Below are positions 1-6,504 of a stretch of 29,900 bases of DNA, piece by piece. The position numbers were made by a program, and so were the translations under genes. Each line of letters starts with the position of its first letter. The first letter of the stretch is position 1. The stretch lies in contig CABSNF010000015.1 of NCBI GenBank assembly GCA_902478995.1, forward strand, positions 1-29,900, given 5' to 3'. This DNA comes from an uncultured Collinsella sp. (lineage in GTDB: Bacteria > Actinomycetota > Coriobacteriia > Coriobacteriales > Coriobacteriaceae). The notes beneath the pieces were generated by a model. The model searched no databases. It was given only the letters and a program-made list of their open reading frames with translations, and was not told the DNA's origin.

Positions 1-45
1 ACACTTCTAGCTTCGTCGGCAGCGTCAGATGTGTATAAGAGACAG
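1..45 (+). other. Illumina Nextera adapter with i5 index (artefact)
   Basis: Positions 13-45 are identical to the Nextera read-1 transposase adapter and end with the 19-base Tn5 mosaic end AGATGTGTATAAGAGACAG at 27-45. Positions 5-12 (TTCTAGCT) fit an 8-base i5 index; from memory this is Nextera XT index S515. Positions 1-4 (ACAC) fit the end of the P5 flow-cell oligo. This is untrimmed library sequence joined to the contig end, not biology, and any element called here would be false. Confidence 0.97.
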
Positions 46-269
46 GTATTGAGGATATGCCCGCCGTGGGGCACGGCGCCGGCGGCAAGGCCGGTTCGGG
101 CGCCCTGAACCGTTACCGGGACACGCTCAGCATGGAGCTTTTCCAAAATGGCACGGACCTCGTCTTCCGTTGTCGGAAACGAGATGCTCGAGGCCTCGCC
201 CGATGCGCGAGATTCATCGCGGCCATACTCTTCGAACTCGTCGGTGAAGGGTTTGATGGTTGCAGACAC
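46..269 (-). CDS. FAD-linked oxidoreductase (GlcD/FAD_binding_4 type), 5' partial
   Basis: The reverse strand is open from a GTG at 269-267 to the adapter junction, giving 74 residues that start VSATIKPFTDEF. Residues around 55-72 read TVQGARTGLAAGAVPHGG, which matches the FAD-pyrophosphate-binding loop of the vanillyl-alcohol-oxidase/GlcD flavoprotein fold. The preceding stretch, SISFPTTEDEVRAILEKL, is the usual lead-in of FAD_binding_4 domains. These enzymes oxidise 2-hydroxyacids such as glycolate or D-lactate; the substrate cannot be told from this fragment. An in-frame TAG lies 24 bases upstream of the GTG, and AAAGGGG lies at ribosome-binding distance, so GTG is the best start. The gene is truncated by the contig end, not by mutation. 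Confidence 0.82.
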
Positions 270-614
270 GCGAACTTCCCCTTTAGCTAACTACAGTGTT
301 TGCAGGGAGATGTTACCGCATCGTTTCGTCGACGTGTTCGAGACCGTCTCCATAATTGGCGTTTTTTACGTTCGTGCAATTCGGCGAGCGGCTTGATTTC
401 CTCGGCAGACGATGCTTTTGACACATATGGCCCCGCCGTCGCCGACCGCGCGATTGTCGCTCGAAAAAAGTTGGAGTATTTTTTGCCGCCTTTTACCTGC
501 GGAGACGCCAATCCGTCAAGCATTTGGTCAGAAATTGGTCAAGTAGCGGCTGATACCGTCGGCGTCGACAGCCAAAACCGATAGAAGTTTTGGCCCAGAA
601 GCAGGGAGGTTCCC
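270..614. other. Intergenic region; possible long leader of the oxidoreductase and candidate dispersed sequence
   Basis: I see no convincing gene in these 345 bases, which separate divergent genes. On the minus strand TTGACG (519-514) followed after 18 bases by TAAAAG (about 495-490) resembles a weak promoter, which would give the oxidoreductase a leader of more than 200 nt. That leader contains a 37-codon ORF (426 to 313, ATG to TAA) and A/T-rich runs, and the stretch 313-480 reminds me of sequence recurring in Collinsella intergenic regions. This is memory and unverified. TTGGTCA is repeated directly at 524-530 and 535-541, one helical turn apart, with a further GTCA at 515. These may be operator half-sites or simply overlapping -35-like sequences. 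Confidence 0.4.
571..594. promoter_or_regulatory. Inverted repeat upstream of the 98-aa gene
   Basis: GCCAAAAC (571-578) and GTTTTGGC (587-594) form a perfect 8-bp inverted repeat around an 8-base spacer. It ends about 10 bases before the GGGAGG ribosome-binding site of the gene starting at 615. It could be a repressor operator or a short leader hairpin. Nothing else identifies a regulator. Confidence 0.4.
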
Positions 615-911
615 ATGGCATATTACTGGCCCCAGTACGGCATCGCCATCGAAGTCGACGACGATCCCCATCTCCTGCCTTTCGACGAAGAGGCATTCCC
701 CGATACGACGGTCTACCACGTTACCACCGATGTGATCTGCGACCCCGAGTCGTTCTCGGCGCTCGCCCACCACATCGCGCATATCCACGACATCGAGCTC
801 CCTCCCGACTTCGACGAGCTCGTCTACTCGCGCCGTCTGATGCTTCACATGCTCTTTGGAGCGGACCCGTCCACCTTTGCGCGCGTCTATACCGCCAAGG
901 ATGCCGCATGA
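615..911 (+). CDS. Hypothetical protein, 98 aa
   Basis: This short acidic protein has no signal peptide or membrane segment. It starts at ATG 615 behind a strong GGGAGG site and ends in an ATGA overlap with the next gene, so the pair is translationally coupled. The N-terminus, YWPQYGIAIEVDDDPH, faintly resembles the beta-strand/acidic part of PD-(D/E)XK-like DUF559/Vsr-type proteins, where an E-x-V-D motif follows an aromatic strand. The rest of that fold is absent, so this is only a suggestion. Residues 50-98 look helical and rich in His and Asp. I do not recognise a function. It is probably cytoplasmic, while its coupled partner is membrane anchored. Confidence 0.7.
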   Translation: MAYYWPQYGIAIEVDDDPHLLPFDEEAFPDTTVYHVTTDVICDPESFSALAHHIAHIHDIELPPDFDELVYSRRLMLHMLFGADPSTFARVYTAKDAA

Positions 912-1417
912 GCGCGAAGAAGCCACCCCACTTTGCAGGCCTGGGTCGTCGCAAGAAGCTCATCGTTGCCTGCTTGGCCATCGTCTGCGCCCTTGTCGCC
1001 GTAGGACTATACGCTTGGCAGTCGCAGCCCGTACCCGAGGCGGGCGCTTCGGTCACGACGGCCGAGGGCAAAACGCGTCAGGAAATCCAAGATGAGCTCG
1101 ACGCTATCGTCCGCGACAACATGATGACGATTTCGGTCGCACCGGTCGCTCAGCTGCAGGAGGACGGCAAGCTGCGCGTCAACGTGCAAAACGTCCAAGA
1201 CAATAAATTTCCCCAGCGATTCCGCGTCATCCAAAACGACGAGACCATGTACGAATCCGGTGTGGTCGAGACCGGCAAGACAATCGAAACGTGCCCCGCC
1301 GGCGACATCAAAGAAGGCGAGGCGTACATCGAGATCCAGGCACTCGATGCCAAGACCCTCGACAGCCACGGCAATCCGACACGTGTCAAGGTGCGGGTTG
1401 AGCAAGCCGAGAACTAG
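908..1417 (+). CDS. Membrane-anchored extracellular protein, 169 aa, unknown function
   Basis: The start is ATG 908, overlapping the preceding stop by 4 bases; the frame is open upstream to 590, but that extension is a shadow of the previous gene. Residues 11-18 are basic (GLGRRKKL) and residues 18-36 form one hydrophobic helix, giving an N-terminal signal anchor with the remainder outside. Residues 50-169 look like a single beta-rich domain (VAPVAQLQEDGKLRVNVQNVQ, FRVIQNDETMYESGVV, YIEIQAL) ending in VKVRVEQAEN, without a sortase motif. Its position before secreted and sortase-type proteins suggests an accessory role in a cell-surface assembly. No family is recognised with certainty. Confidence 0.75.
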   Translation: MSAKKPPHFAGLGRRKKLIVACLAIVCALVAVGLYAWQSQPVPEAGASVTTAEGKTRQEIQDELDAIVRDNMMTISVAPVAQLQEDGKLRVNVQNVQDNKFPQRFRVIQNDETMYESGVVETGKTIETCPAGDIKEGEAYIEIQALDAKTLDSHGNPTRVKVRVEQAEN

Positions 1418-1507
1418 CTTTTCCGGCCGACGCGGCACCGCACGCAATTCACCAGCATTCGTCCAATCATCGCGGGGACGGCCCGCGGCGAATAGAAAGG
1501 AACGACC

Positions 1508-2107
1508 ATGGACATCACCAGGAACATGAACGGAGCCAGAGCGCTCGTCGTGGGCGCGGGGCTCGCGCTCGCGCTCGCAATGGGCGCCGCCCCGACGCCA
1601 GCTATGGCGGCCGGGCGCGTTGGAACCACGAAAGTAATGGTCAGGACCGAGATCGACAACGTTGAGTTCAAAGTTCCGACGGTTATTCCCTTCGTCGCCA
1701 AGGCCGACGGCACGCTTCAGGGCCCCTCAGAAGACGCGACCACCATCGACAATCATTCGGCCTACGGCATCCATGTCACCAACATGAAGATCGACGCCAT
1801 GAACACCTGGACCATTGCTGCCGACGCCAAAGCCGGAACCGCACAGAACTCCATCGACTTTAAGGTCGGCCCCGACGGCGCACTCCAGAACGCCAGCGCC
1901 GCAATGCAGGAGACGGGCCTCGATCTTTCCAAGAACGCAGCCTTCGACATGGGCTACCAGGGCATTGCCGGCGGCACGGACAAAATTAAGCTCAAGACAA
2001 GCGGAAACGTCGCCCGCGTCACGCGCGACATCTTCCGCGTAACCGGCGAAGGCGATCAGGTTGCAACGATCACCTGGACGGTCGAGCCCGGTGCGCACAC
2101 GGCATAA
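1508..2107 (+). CDS. Secreted surface protein, 199 aa
   Basis: A Sec signal peptide is clear: a hydrophobic core at residues 11-27 followed by PTPAMA-AG, with cleavage expected near residue 35. The mature part is beta-rich and repeats patterns such as IDNVEFKVPTVIPFVAKADGTLQGPS, DNHSAYGIHVTNMKID and the C-terminal TITWTVEPG, which resemble Coriobacterial cell-surface proteins of a WxL/pilin-like beta-sandwich type. It has no membrane anchor or LPxTG-like motif, so it is either released or held by another protein. AAAGGAAC precedes ATG 1508. The 3' end overlaps the next gene by 17 bases, implying co-expression with the LAQTG protein. Function is inferred from context only. Confidence 0.75.
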   Translation: MDITRNMNGARALVVGAGLALALAMGAAPTPAMAAGRVGTTKVMVRTEIDNVEFKVPTVIPFVAKADGTLQGPSEDATTIDNHSAYGIHVTNMKIDAMNTWTIAADAKAGTAQNSIDFKVGPDGALQNASAAMQETGLDLSKNAAFDMGYQGIAGGTDKIKLKTSGNVARVTRDIFRVTGEGDQVATITWTVEPGAHTA

Positions 2108-2372
2108 GGCCGTCGCCCTGGCCGCCGCCGTCAGCATCCTAGCGTTTGGGCCAGCCATGGCCTTTGCCCAGCAAGAACAGGCGCAGGCCGCCACGCAAGT
2201 GACGGTCGACCTCTCGGAGCTCGGCCGCAGCGACCGCGAGGAACCGTTGGCGCAGACAGGCGACAAACGATGGCTCTTGGCAGCAGGCGCCGCAGCAGCA
2301 GGCGCGGGAACCGCCGGCCTCGGTCTGCACATCAAACACAGCCAGAAACAAAACATGAACAGGCCGCACTAA
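2091..2372 (+). CDS. Small sortase-substrate-like protein with LAQTG motif, 93 aa
   Basis: From GTG 2091 the protein has a short basic start (VRTRHK), a hydrophobic signal core and a cleavage site after PAMAFA (about residue 26). Near the C-terminus come LAQTG (53-57), a hydrophobic Ala/Gly-rich span (61-80) and a basic tail (HIKHSQKQ), which is the layout of a sortase substrate. LAxTG rather than LPxTG is the class favoured by actinobacterial class E sortases. The mature secreted part is only about 27 residues before the motif, unusually small, so it may be a cell-wall anchor or base subunit for its neighbours. A TTG at 2061 in the same frame would add ten residues lying inside the previous gene; GTG 2091 fits the signal peptide better. 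Confidence 0.7.
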   Translation: MRTRHKAVALAAAVSILAFGPAMAFAQQEQAQAATQVTVDLSELGRSDREEPLAQTGDKRWLLAAGAAAAGAGTAGLGLHIKHSQKQNMNRPH

Positions 2373-2390
2373 ATTAGCTAAGGAGACCCC

Positions 2391-3821
2391 ATGGCATCGA
2401 AGAACCTTTTGCCCGTCGTCGCACTCTGCGGCGCGCTCGCAACCGGAACGCCTGTCGCCGCTTGGGCGACTCCTGTCATGGCAGACTCCTTACCAGCGGC
2501 CCTAAGCTCCGCACCAAATCCGTCGAGCGCCATTGCGTGCAAGCGTTTTTCGATCGCACAGGCCGCAATCTCAACCTCGGGATGCCTTCGTCGTAATACG
2601 GACGGCTCGATAGTCGTGGATATCAATCGTTCGAACAAGGCAAACGGCTCCCAGGCGGGGTGCGCCGTCTGCACGTGGCGCTCGGTTGTGCTCGATGCAG
2701 ATGGCGATCCATGCAATTTAGAGCTGCGCATCGACATCGCTTCGGTCGATGACTCGGCGAACGGAGCGAAGGTCGCCTTCGACGGTACGTTTTTTGAGAA
2801 AGGAGGCGGTATATGTCTGGGCTGCGCCGCCGCGAATGCAGACGACACGCAGCCCACCCTCTCATTCACGGCATCGTTGCGGCTGACCAAAGCCGGTACC
2901 GATGCCATCGCGGCGGGAGAAGCGTCTCTGCTGTTCTACGCCGTCAGTACCAAAGACACAGACGCTCATTTCGAGAAGCCAGCCGGATCACTCAGCCTTA
3001 CACGAGGGATAGAGGCAGGCCCTATTGAAATCGATGCCCGCGCGCAAAGCAGGCAACGCATTCTTGCCGACCCGGCGCTTCTCGAAATGGAGTGGAACGG
3101 ATCCGGAGCCATCGGAATTCTCCCCTCCGCGTTTGACGCCAAGACGCTCCCCCCAAACGACGAACCCATCAACGCAACCATACAAGAAGAGAGCGCGGAC
3201 AAAGAAGCAGGTGCGGGCGACACGCCGTCGCCGACAAACAGCGTCCCAGCTTCTTTCGAAGCGCCGAATGAGCCCGCTGCCGATCCAAACGATCCCGAGT
3301 TCGCGGACAGTCTGGGGCTTGCTGATCCTCAAGAGATCGATGAAGGCAACTGCTGCGTGCTTGCCGCGCTCGACCACACAGAGGTCGTCGACGCTGCGAA
3401 CATCGAAGTTGCCGCCGCCAATCAGCCCGTCCGCAAGTCAGCCATCATCGCATTTCCTGAATCCATCGAAGTCGTCTTTTTGCCATCGGGCGAGGTCGTG
3501 GCCCCAACACTGCTCACCTTGTTGGGCGCCAAGAATACTCGAAACGAAATTAAAAAGGTCACGGTTGTCGACCCTGCAACCACCGCCAAGCTGCGTTTAT
3601 ACGCCGTTGCTCCAGACGGAGGCAAGACCTTAGAATTCGATGGTGACACACTCCTAGCCTGGCGACGTCTGGACATTATGCAAGACGTCTCGTATCAGAT
3701 CGAACTCGAAGGGTTTGATCGTGCCCGCGATGCCAATATCATTGCCGCGGCTATTGAATCCCCACAGCGGCTTATGACACTGCGCTTTGAATACTATCCC
3801 TATGTCCCGACAACCACCTGA
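2391..3821 (+). CDS. Secreted Cys-rich protein, 476 aa, unknown function
   Basis: An AAGGAGA site precedes ATG 2391. Residues 6-31 form a signal peptide ending near AWA-TPVMA. The N-terminal domain (about 48-220) carries paired cysteines, including GCAVC at 90-94 and ICLGC at 141-145 plus single Cys at 50, 65 and 108, which suggests extracellular disulfides. A Pro/Glu/Asp-rich linker (about 255-325) follows, then a second domain with beta strands (about 335-476) including NCCVL, IEVVFLPSGEVVAPT and LRLYAVAPDGGKTLEFDG. The ending LRFEYYPYVPTTT has no sortase motif. It is the largest member and probable last gene of the surface cluster. A structural adhesin or pilus-tip role is plausible but unproven. 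Confidence 0.78.
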   Translation: MASKNLLPVVALCGALATGTPVAAWATPVMADSLPAALSSAPNPSSAIACKRFSIAQAAISTSGCLRRNTDGSIVVDINRSNKANGSQAGCAVCTWRSVVLDADGDPCNLELRIDIASVDDSANGAKVAFDGTFFEKGGGICLGCAAANADDTQPTLSFTASLRLTKAGTDAIAAGEASLLFYAVSTKDTDAHFEKPAGSLSLTRGIEAGPIEIDARAQSRQRILADPALLEMEWNGSGAIGILPSAFDAKTLPPNDEPINATIQEESADKEAGAGDTPSPTNSVPASFEAPNEPAADPNDPEFADSLGLADPQEIDEGNCCVLAALDHTEVVDAANIEVAAANQPVRKSAIIAFPESIEVVFLPSGEVVAPTLLTLLGAKNTRNEIKKVTVVDPATTAKLRLYAVAPDGGKTLEFDGDTLLAWRRLDIMQDVSYQIELEGFDRARDANIIAAAIESPQRLMTLRFEYYPYVPTTT

Positions 3822-3939
3822 GGCTTAAATGCTGCGCGTCGTTGCTAATGCCACTTATATAACGTATTAGATGAGTCGCGATGTACCTCGCATTCCACTC
3901 TGCTACGATTGCCACGTTGGCATCAATACGGGAGGGCTC

Positions 3940-4656
3940 ATGCCGGGCTTGGGAACAATCATCAACGTTGTGCTTTTGATTGCGGGCGGTCTTTTGGGAT
4001 TAGCGGGCGGCCGCTTCATTACACCGCGCATCCAAGACACGCTCATGAAAGCATCGGGGCTGTGCGTCCTGTTTATCGGCCTTGGCGACACCATGCAAAA
4101 GATGCTCCTTATCGATGGGAAGGCGCTGGCGACCACCGGTACCACCATGCTCATCGTCTCATTTGCGGTCGGTTCGCTCATCGGCGAGGCCGTCAACTTG
4201 GAAGCCGCCATCGAGAACCTTGGCGAATGGCTCAAGCGCAAGACTGGCAGTGAGGGCGATAACGAGTTCACCAACGCTTTTGTCTCGACTTCACTCACCG
4301 TGTGCATTGGCGCCATGGCCATTGTGGGATCGATCCAGGACGGCCTGCTCGGCGACTGGTCAACGCTTGCCCTCAAGGGCGCACTGGACTGCATCATCGT
4401 CTGCACCATGACGGCCTCGCTTGGCCGCGGCTGCATCTTCTCGGCCCTGCCCGTCGCCGTGTTCCAGGGGACGATCACGTTGTTTGCCGGCGCGCTCTCC
4501 CCCATCATGACCACAGCGGCCCTCAACAGCCTTTCGCTCGTAGGCTCCATGCTCATCTTCTGCGTCGGCGTCAACCTCATCCGTCCTCAGACCTTCCGCA
4601 CGGCCAATATGCTCCCCTCCGTCGTCATCGCCGTCATCTACGCCCTCCTGTTCTAA
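3940..4656 (+). CDS. DUF554 family membrane protein, 238 aa
   Basis: The protein begins MPGLGTIINVVLLIAGGLLG and contains about seven hydrophobic segments, including SFAVGSLIGEAVNLE, VCIGAMAIVGSIQDGLLGD and a C-terminal VVIAVIYALLF. This order, in particular the GAMAIVGSIQDG signature and the GRxI.P..Q..L.. stretch after the first segment, is that of the DUF554 (YqgA/YdfK) family of bacterial inner-membrane proteins of unknown function, possibly transporters. Length (238) fits the family. I use ATG 3940 rather than upstream ATG 3871 because GGGAGGG sits 4-10 bases before it and the family starts here. It appears to be transcribed alone. Confidence 0.9.
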   Translation: MPGLGTIINVVLLIAGGLLGLAGGRFITPRIQDTLMKASGLCVLFIGLGDTMQKMLLIDGKALATTGTTMLIVSFAVGSLIGEAVNLEAAIENLGEWLKRKTGSEGDNEFTNAFVSTSLTVCIGAMAIVGSIQDGLLGDWSTLALKGALDCIIVCTMTASLGRGCIFSALPVAVFQGTITLFAGALSPIMTTAALNSLSLVGSMLIFCVGVNLIRPQTFRTANMLPSVVIAVIYALLF

Positions 4657-4663
4657 ATCTATC

Positions 4664-4734
4664 AACGCAGCGGTATCTCGAACACCTGTTTGATGCTGTG
4701 CTATGATATGAGGTCACCGTAGCTGCGTTCGAGA
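4664..4734 (+). promoter_or_regulatory. Candidate promoter and inverted repeats ahead of the TerB/ATPase/helicase operon
   Basis: TG-C-TATGAT at 4699-4707 is a good extended -10 element; no strong -35 accompanies it. Around it lie two inverted repeats sharing one right arm: AACGCAGC (4664-4671) with GCTGCGTT (4722-4729), and TCTCGAAC (4676-4683) with GTTCGAGA (4727-4734). The right arm runs into the GAGGAGGAG ribosome-binding region. Possible roles are an operator pair or alternative hairpins in read-through RNA from the DUF554 gene. Confidence 0.4.
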
Positions 4735-4743
4735 GGAGGAGCG

Positions 4744-6504
4744 GTGGCCGACCAGGACATCAAGATGCTCATCGAGCGCATTATGGCCGAGGCCCGGACC
4801 CATCAGTCTGCCCGCTTCTCACATGAAGTCTACGCAGACGAGCCGATTCTCAAAACCGGCCGACAGATGCAGAATTTCCTCCCCGACCAGTACCGTAAAA
4901 TGCGCGAGATATCGCGCTGGCAGGATGACCCCAAGGGCGGTGCGGGCCGCTGGCTTTCGGAAGCCGAGCTTTTTTACCGCCAGGGCCTGCTGATGGCCGA
5001 CTTTGAGGACGACTGTCCCTACAACGGCACCTTTAAGTCGTACTTTCCCACCTACAACGCCATGAGCGACCGGCAGCTGCGCGGCTACTTTACCTGGCGT
5101 GCCCAAGTGCGCCGCGGAACCGTCGAGGAAACGTCTACGTCCTTTGCCTTTCTGTATCTCTATGAGCTGATTTGCGGCATTGGCGTAGATGACCCACTCG
5201 ACGGTTTTAACAAGATCAAGGCCTTTTGGGATGTCTATCGCGCCTTCGAGCCCGGCATTGATCGGTTTGCACGCGTGTGGTTGCAGGATTACGCCGTATT
5301 CCATGGGCTCGACCCCAAGCTGCTCCGCGACTCTAAAACCGTCATGTTCGATAACGCCCTTATCGAGCTGCGGCGCGCGGCACGAGACCTTGTACCGGCA
5401 CCGGCACCGTCCGACCAGACCCCCAAACGTCGCAAAACCTCCGAGCCCACGCTCCCCCTTCCGCCCGATGAGGTGCGCGAGGAGCGACTCATGGCCGCCA
5501 TCAACGCCCTCTCCACGTACAACCTAAGTAACTCGCGGCTTGACCGCAGCCACCACCGCGATCTGCGCCACGTGGCATGCGCCGTGTATGTCCGCATGGC
5601 GCGCTACTATGACACGCACCGAAAGACCGGCATCGTAGCGAGCTTGTTTGGGGAGGAGACGGCCATGCCCTACACCATGTTTGCCTCGGCCGTATTCTTT
5701 GCGCCCGAGCGCCACGAGGACTGCGAATACCGCCTGGATCCCATCCACATCTACCGTTGCCAAAACGGCTTTTGGGAATGTATGCGTATCCATGGTAGTA
5801 GGCAAAAGAGCAGCAAGCTCGGTGAAATGATGCGCGCCTGCGACCAACGCCTGCGCCTGGCGCTGGACCCCGCCCATCCCCTTAAGGAAGAAAAGGTCCC
5901 CAAATATATGGCCAAGATTATCGATGACGAGATTGTGGCATGGCTTTCGTGGGACGCCGCACACCAGCCCGTCAAGATCGATATCGACCTGACTCAGCTG
6001 GGGCACATTCGGAGCGCCGCTGCGCAAACGCGCGAAGCACTTTTAATCGACGAAGAGCGCGAGGACGGCGCACCTGTGGAAGCCGAGGCAGCGGACTCAG
6101 GGCAACCGGAAGCCGAGCCCGTAGCCGACGCGATTGTCGAGGCGGTCGCGGCACCCATTCGGCAGGACGAGACCGACGAGCCAACCATATCCACCGAACA
6201 GTTTGGTGTCGTGGCACCGCTTCTCGCGCCGACGCCCGCGTTCGCAGCTGTTGCGCCCGCTGACGCCACGAACGAACTCACGCCTGCCGCAGACGCCTAT
6301 CTCCGCGCGCTGCTCGAGCACAACGCAGTACAGGCGGAATCGGCGGTAGTGCAATCGGGGCAGAGCGAGGACATGCTCGTCGACAGCATCAACGAGGCGC
6401 TCTTTGACCTGGTGGGCGACACCGTAATTGAATTTAGCGCGGCAGGGCCGCAGATTATCGAGGACTACGAAGCAGACGTGAGAGGATACCTAGACCATGA
6501 GTGA
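4744..6504 (+). CDS. sngA: TerB-N/TerB-C domain protein, Shango SngA-like
   Basis: GTG 4744 follows GAGGAGGAG. Residues about 30-230 match the TerB N-terminal domain, with the hallmark run FTWRAQVRRG ... SFAFLYLYELI at 116-143 and repeated aromatic motifs (FKSYFPTYNAMSDRQLRGYF). Residues about 420-530 are an acidic Ala/Glu/Pro-rich linker, and the C-terminal helices (EDMLVDSINEALFDLVGDTVIE) fit the TerB-C domain. The 586-aa protein is probably cytosolic and may sense membrane or phage signals for the two enzymes encoded after it. The gene overlaps the ATPase gene by 8 bases. TerB, a BrxD-like ATPase and an Lhr-like helicase together are the composition described for the Shango anti-phage system. 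Function here is inferred from that architecture. Confidence 0.85.
   Translation: MADQDIKMLIERIMAEARTHQSARFSHEVYADEPILKTGRQMQNFLPDQYRKMREISRWQDDPKGGAGRWLSEAELFYRQGLLMADFEDDCPYNGTFKSYFPTYNAMSDRQLRGYFTWRAQVRRGTVEETSTSFAFLYLYELICGIGVDDPLDGFNKIKAFWDVYRAFEPGIDRFARVWLQDYAVFHGLDPKLLRDSKTVMFDNALIELRRAARDLVPAPAPSDQTPKRRKTSEPTLPLPPDEVREERLMAAINALSTYNLSNSRLDRSHHRDLRHVACAVYVRMARYYDTHRKTGIVASLFGEETAMPYTMFASAVFFAPERHEDCEYRLDPIHIYRCQNGFWECMRIHGSRQKSSKLGEMMRACDQRLRLALDPAHPLKEEKVPKYMAKIIDDEIVAWLSWDAAHQPVKIDIDLTQLGHIRSAAAQTREALLIDEEREDGAPVEAEAADSGQPEAEPVADAIVEAVAAPIRQDETDEPTISTEQFGVVAPLLAPTPAFAAVAPADATNELTPAADAYLRALLEHNAVQAESAVVQSGQSEDMLVDSINEALFDLVGDTVIEFSAAGPQIIEDYEADVRGYLDHE

Noticed and set aside
1..45. 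Tn5 or transposon end in the genome
   Set aside because: The mosaic end is part of the complete library adapter with its index, at the contig tip.
287..523. 78-residue reverse-strand open frame in the gap upstream of the oxidoreductase
   Set aside because: No ribosome-binding site, no recognisable domain and unusual composition; it lies in what looks like leader or repeat sequence. Two other frames are equally open there.
590..907. Upstream extension of the 169-aa anchored protein
   Set aside because: It is a shadow of the 98-aa gene (Arg/Pro/His-rich); the true start at 908 overlaps the preceding stop and leads directly into a membrane anchor.
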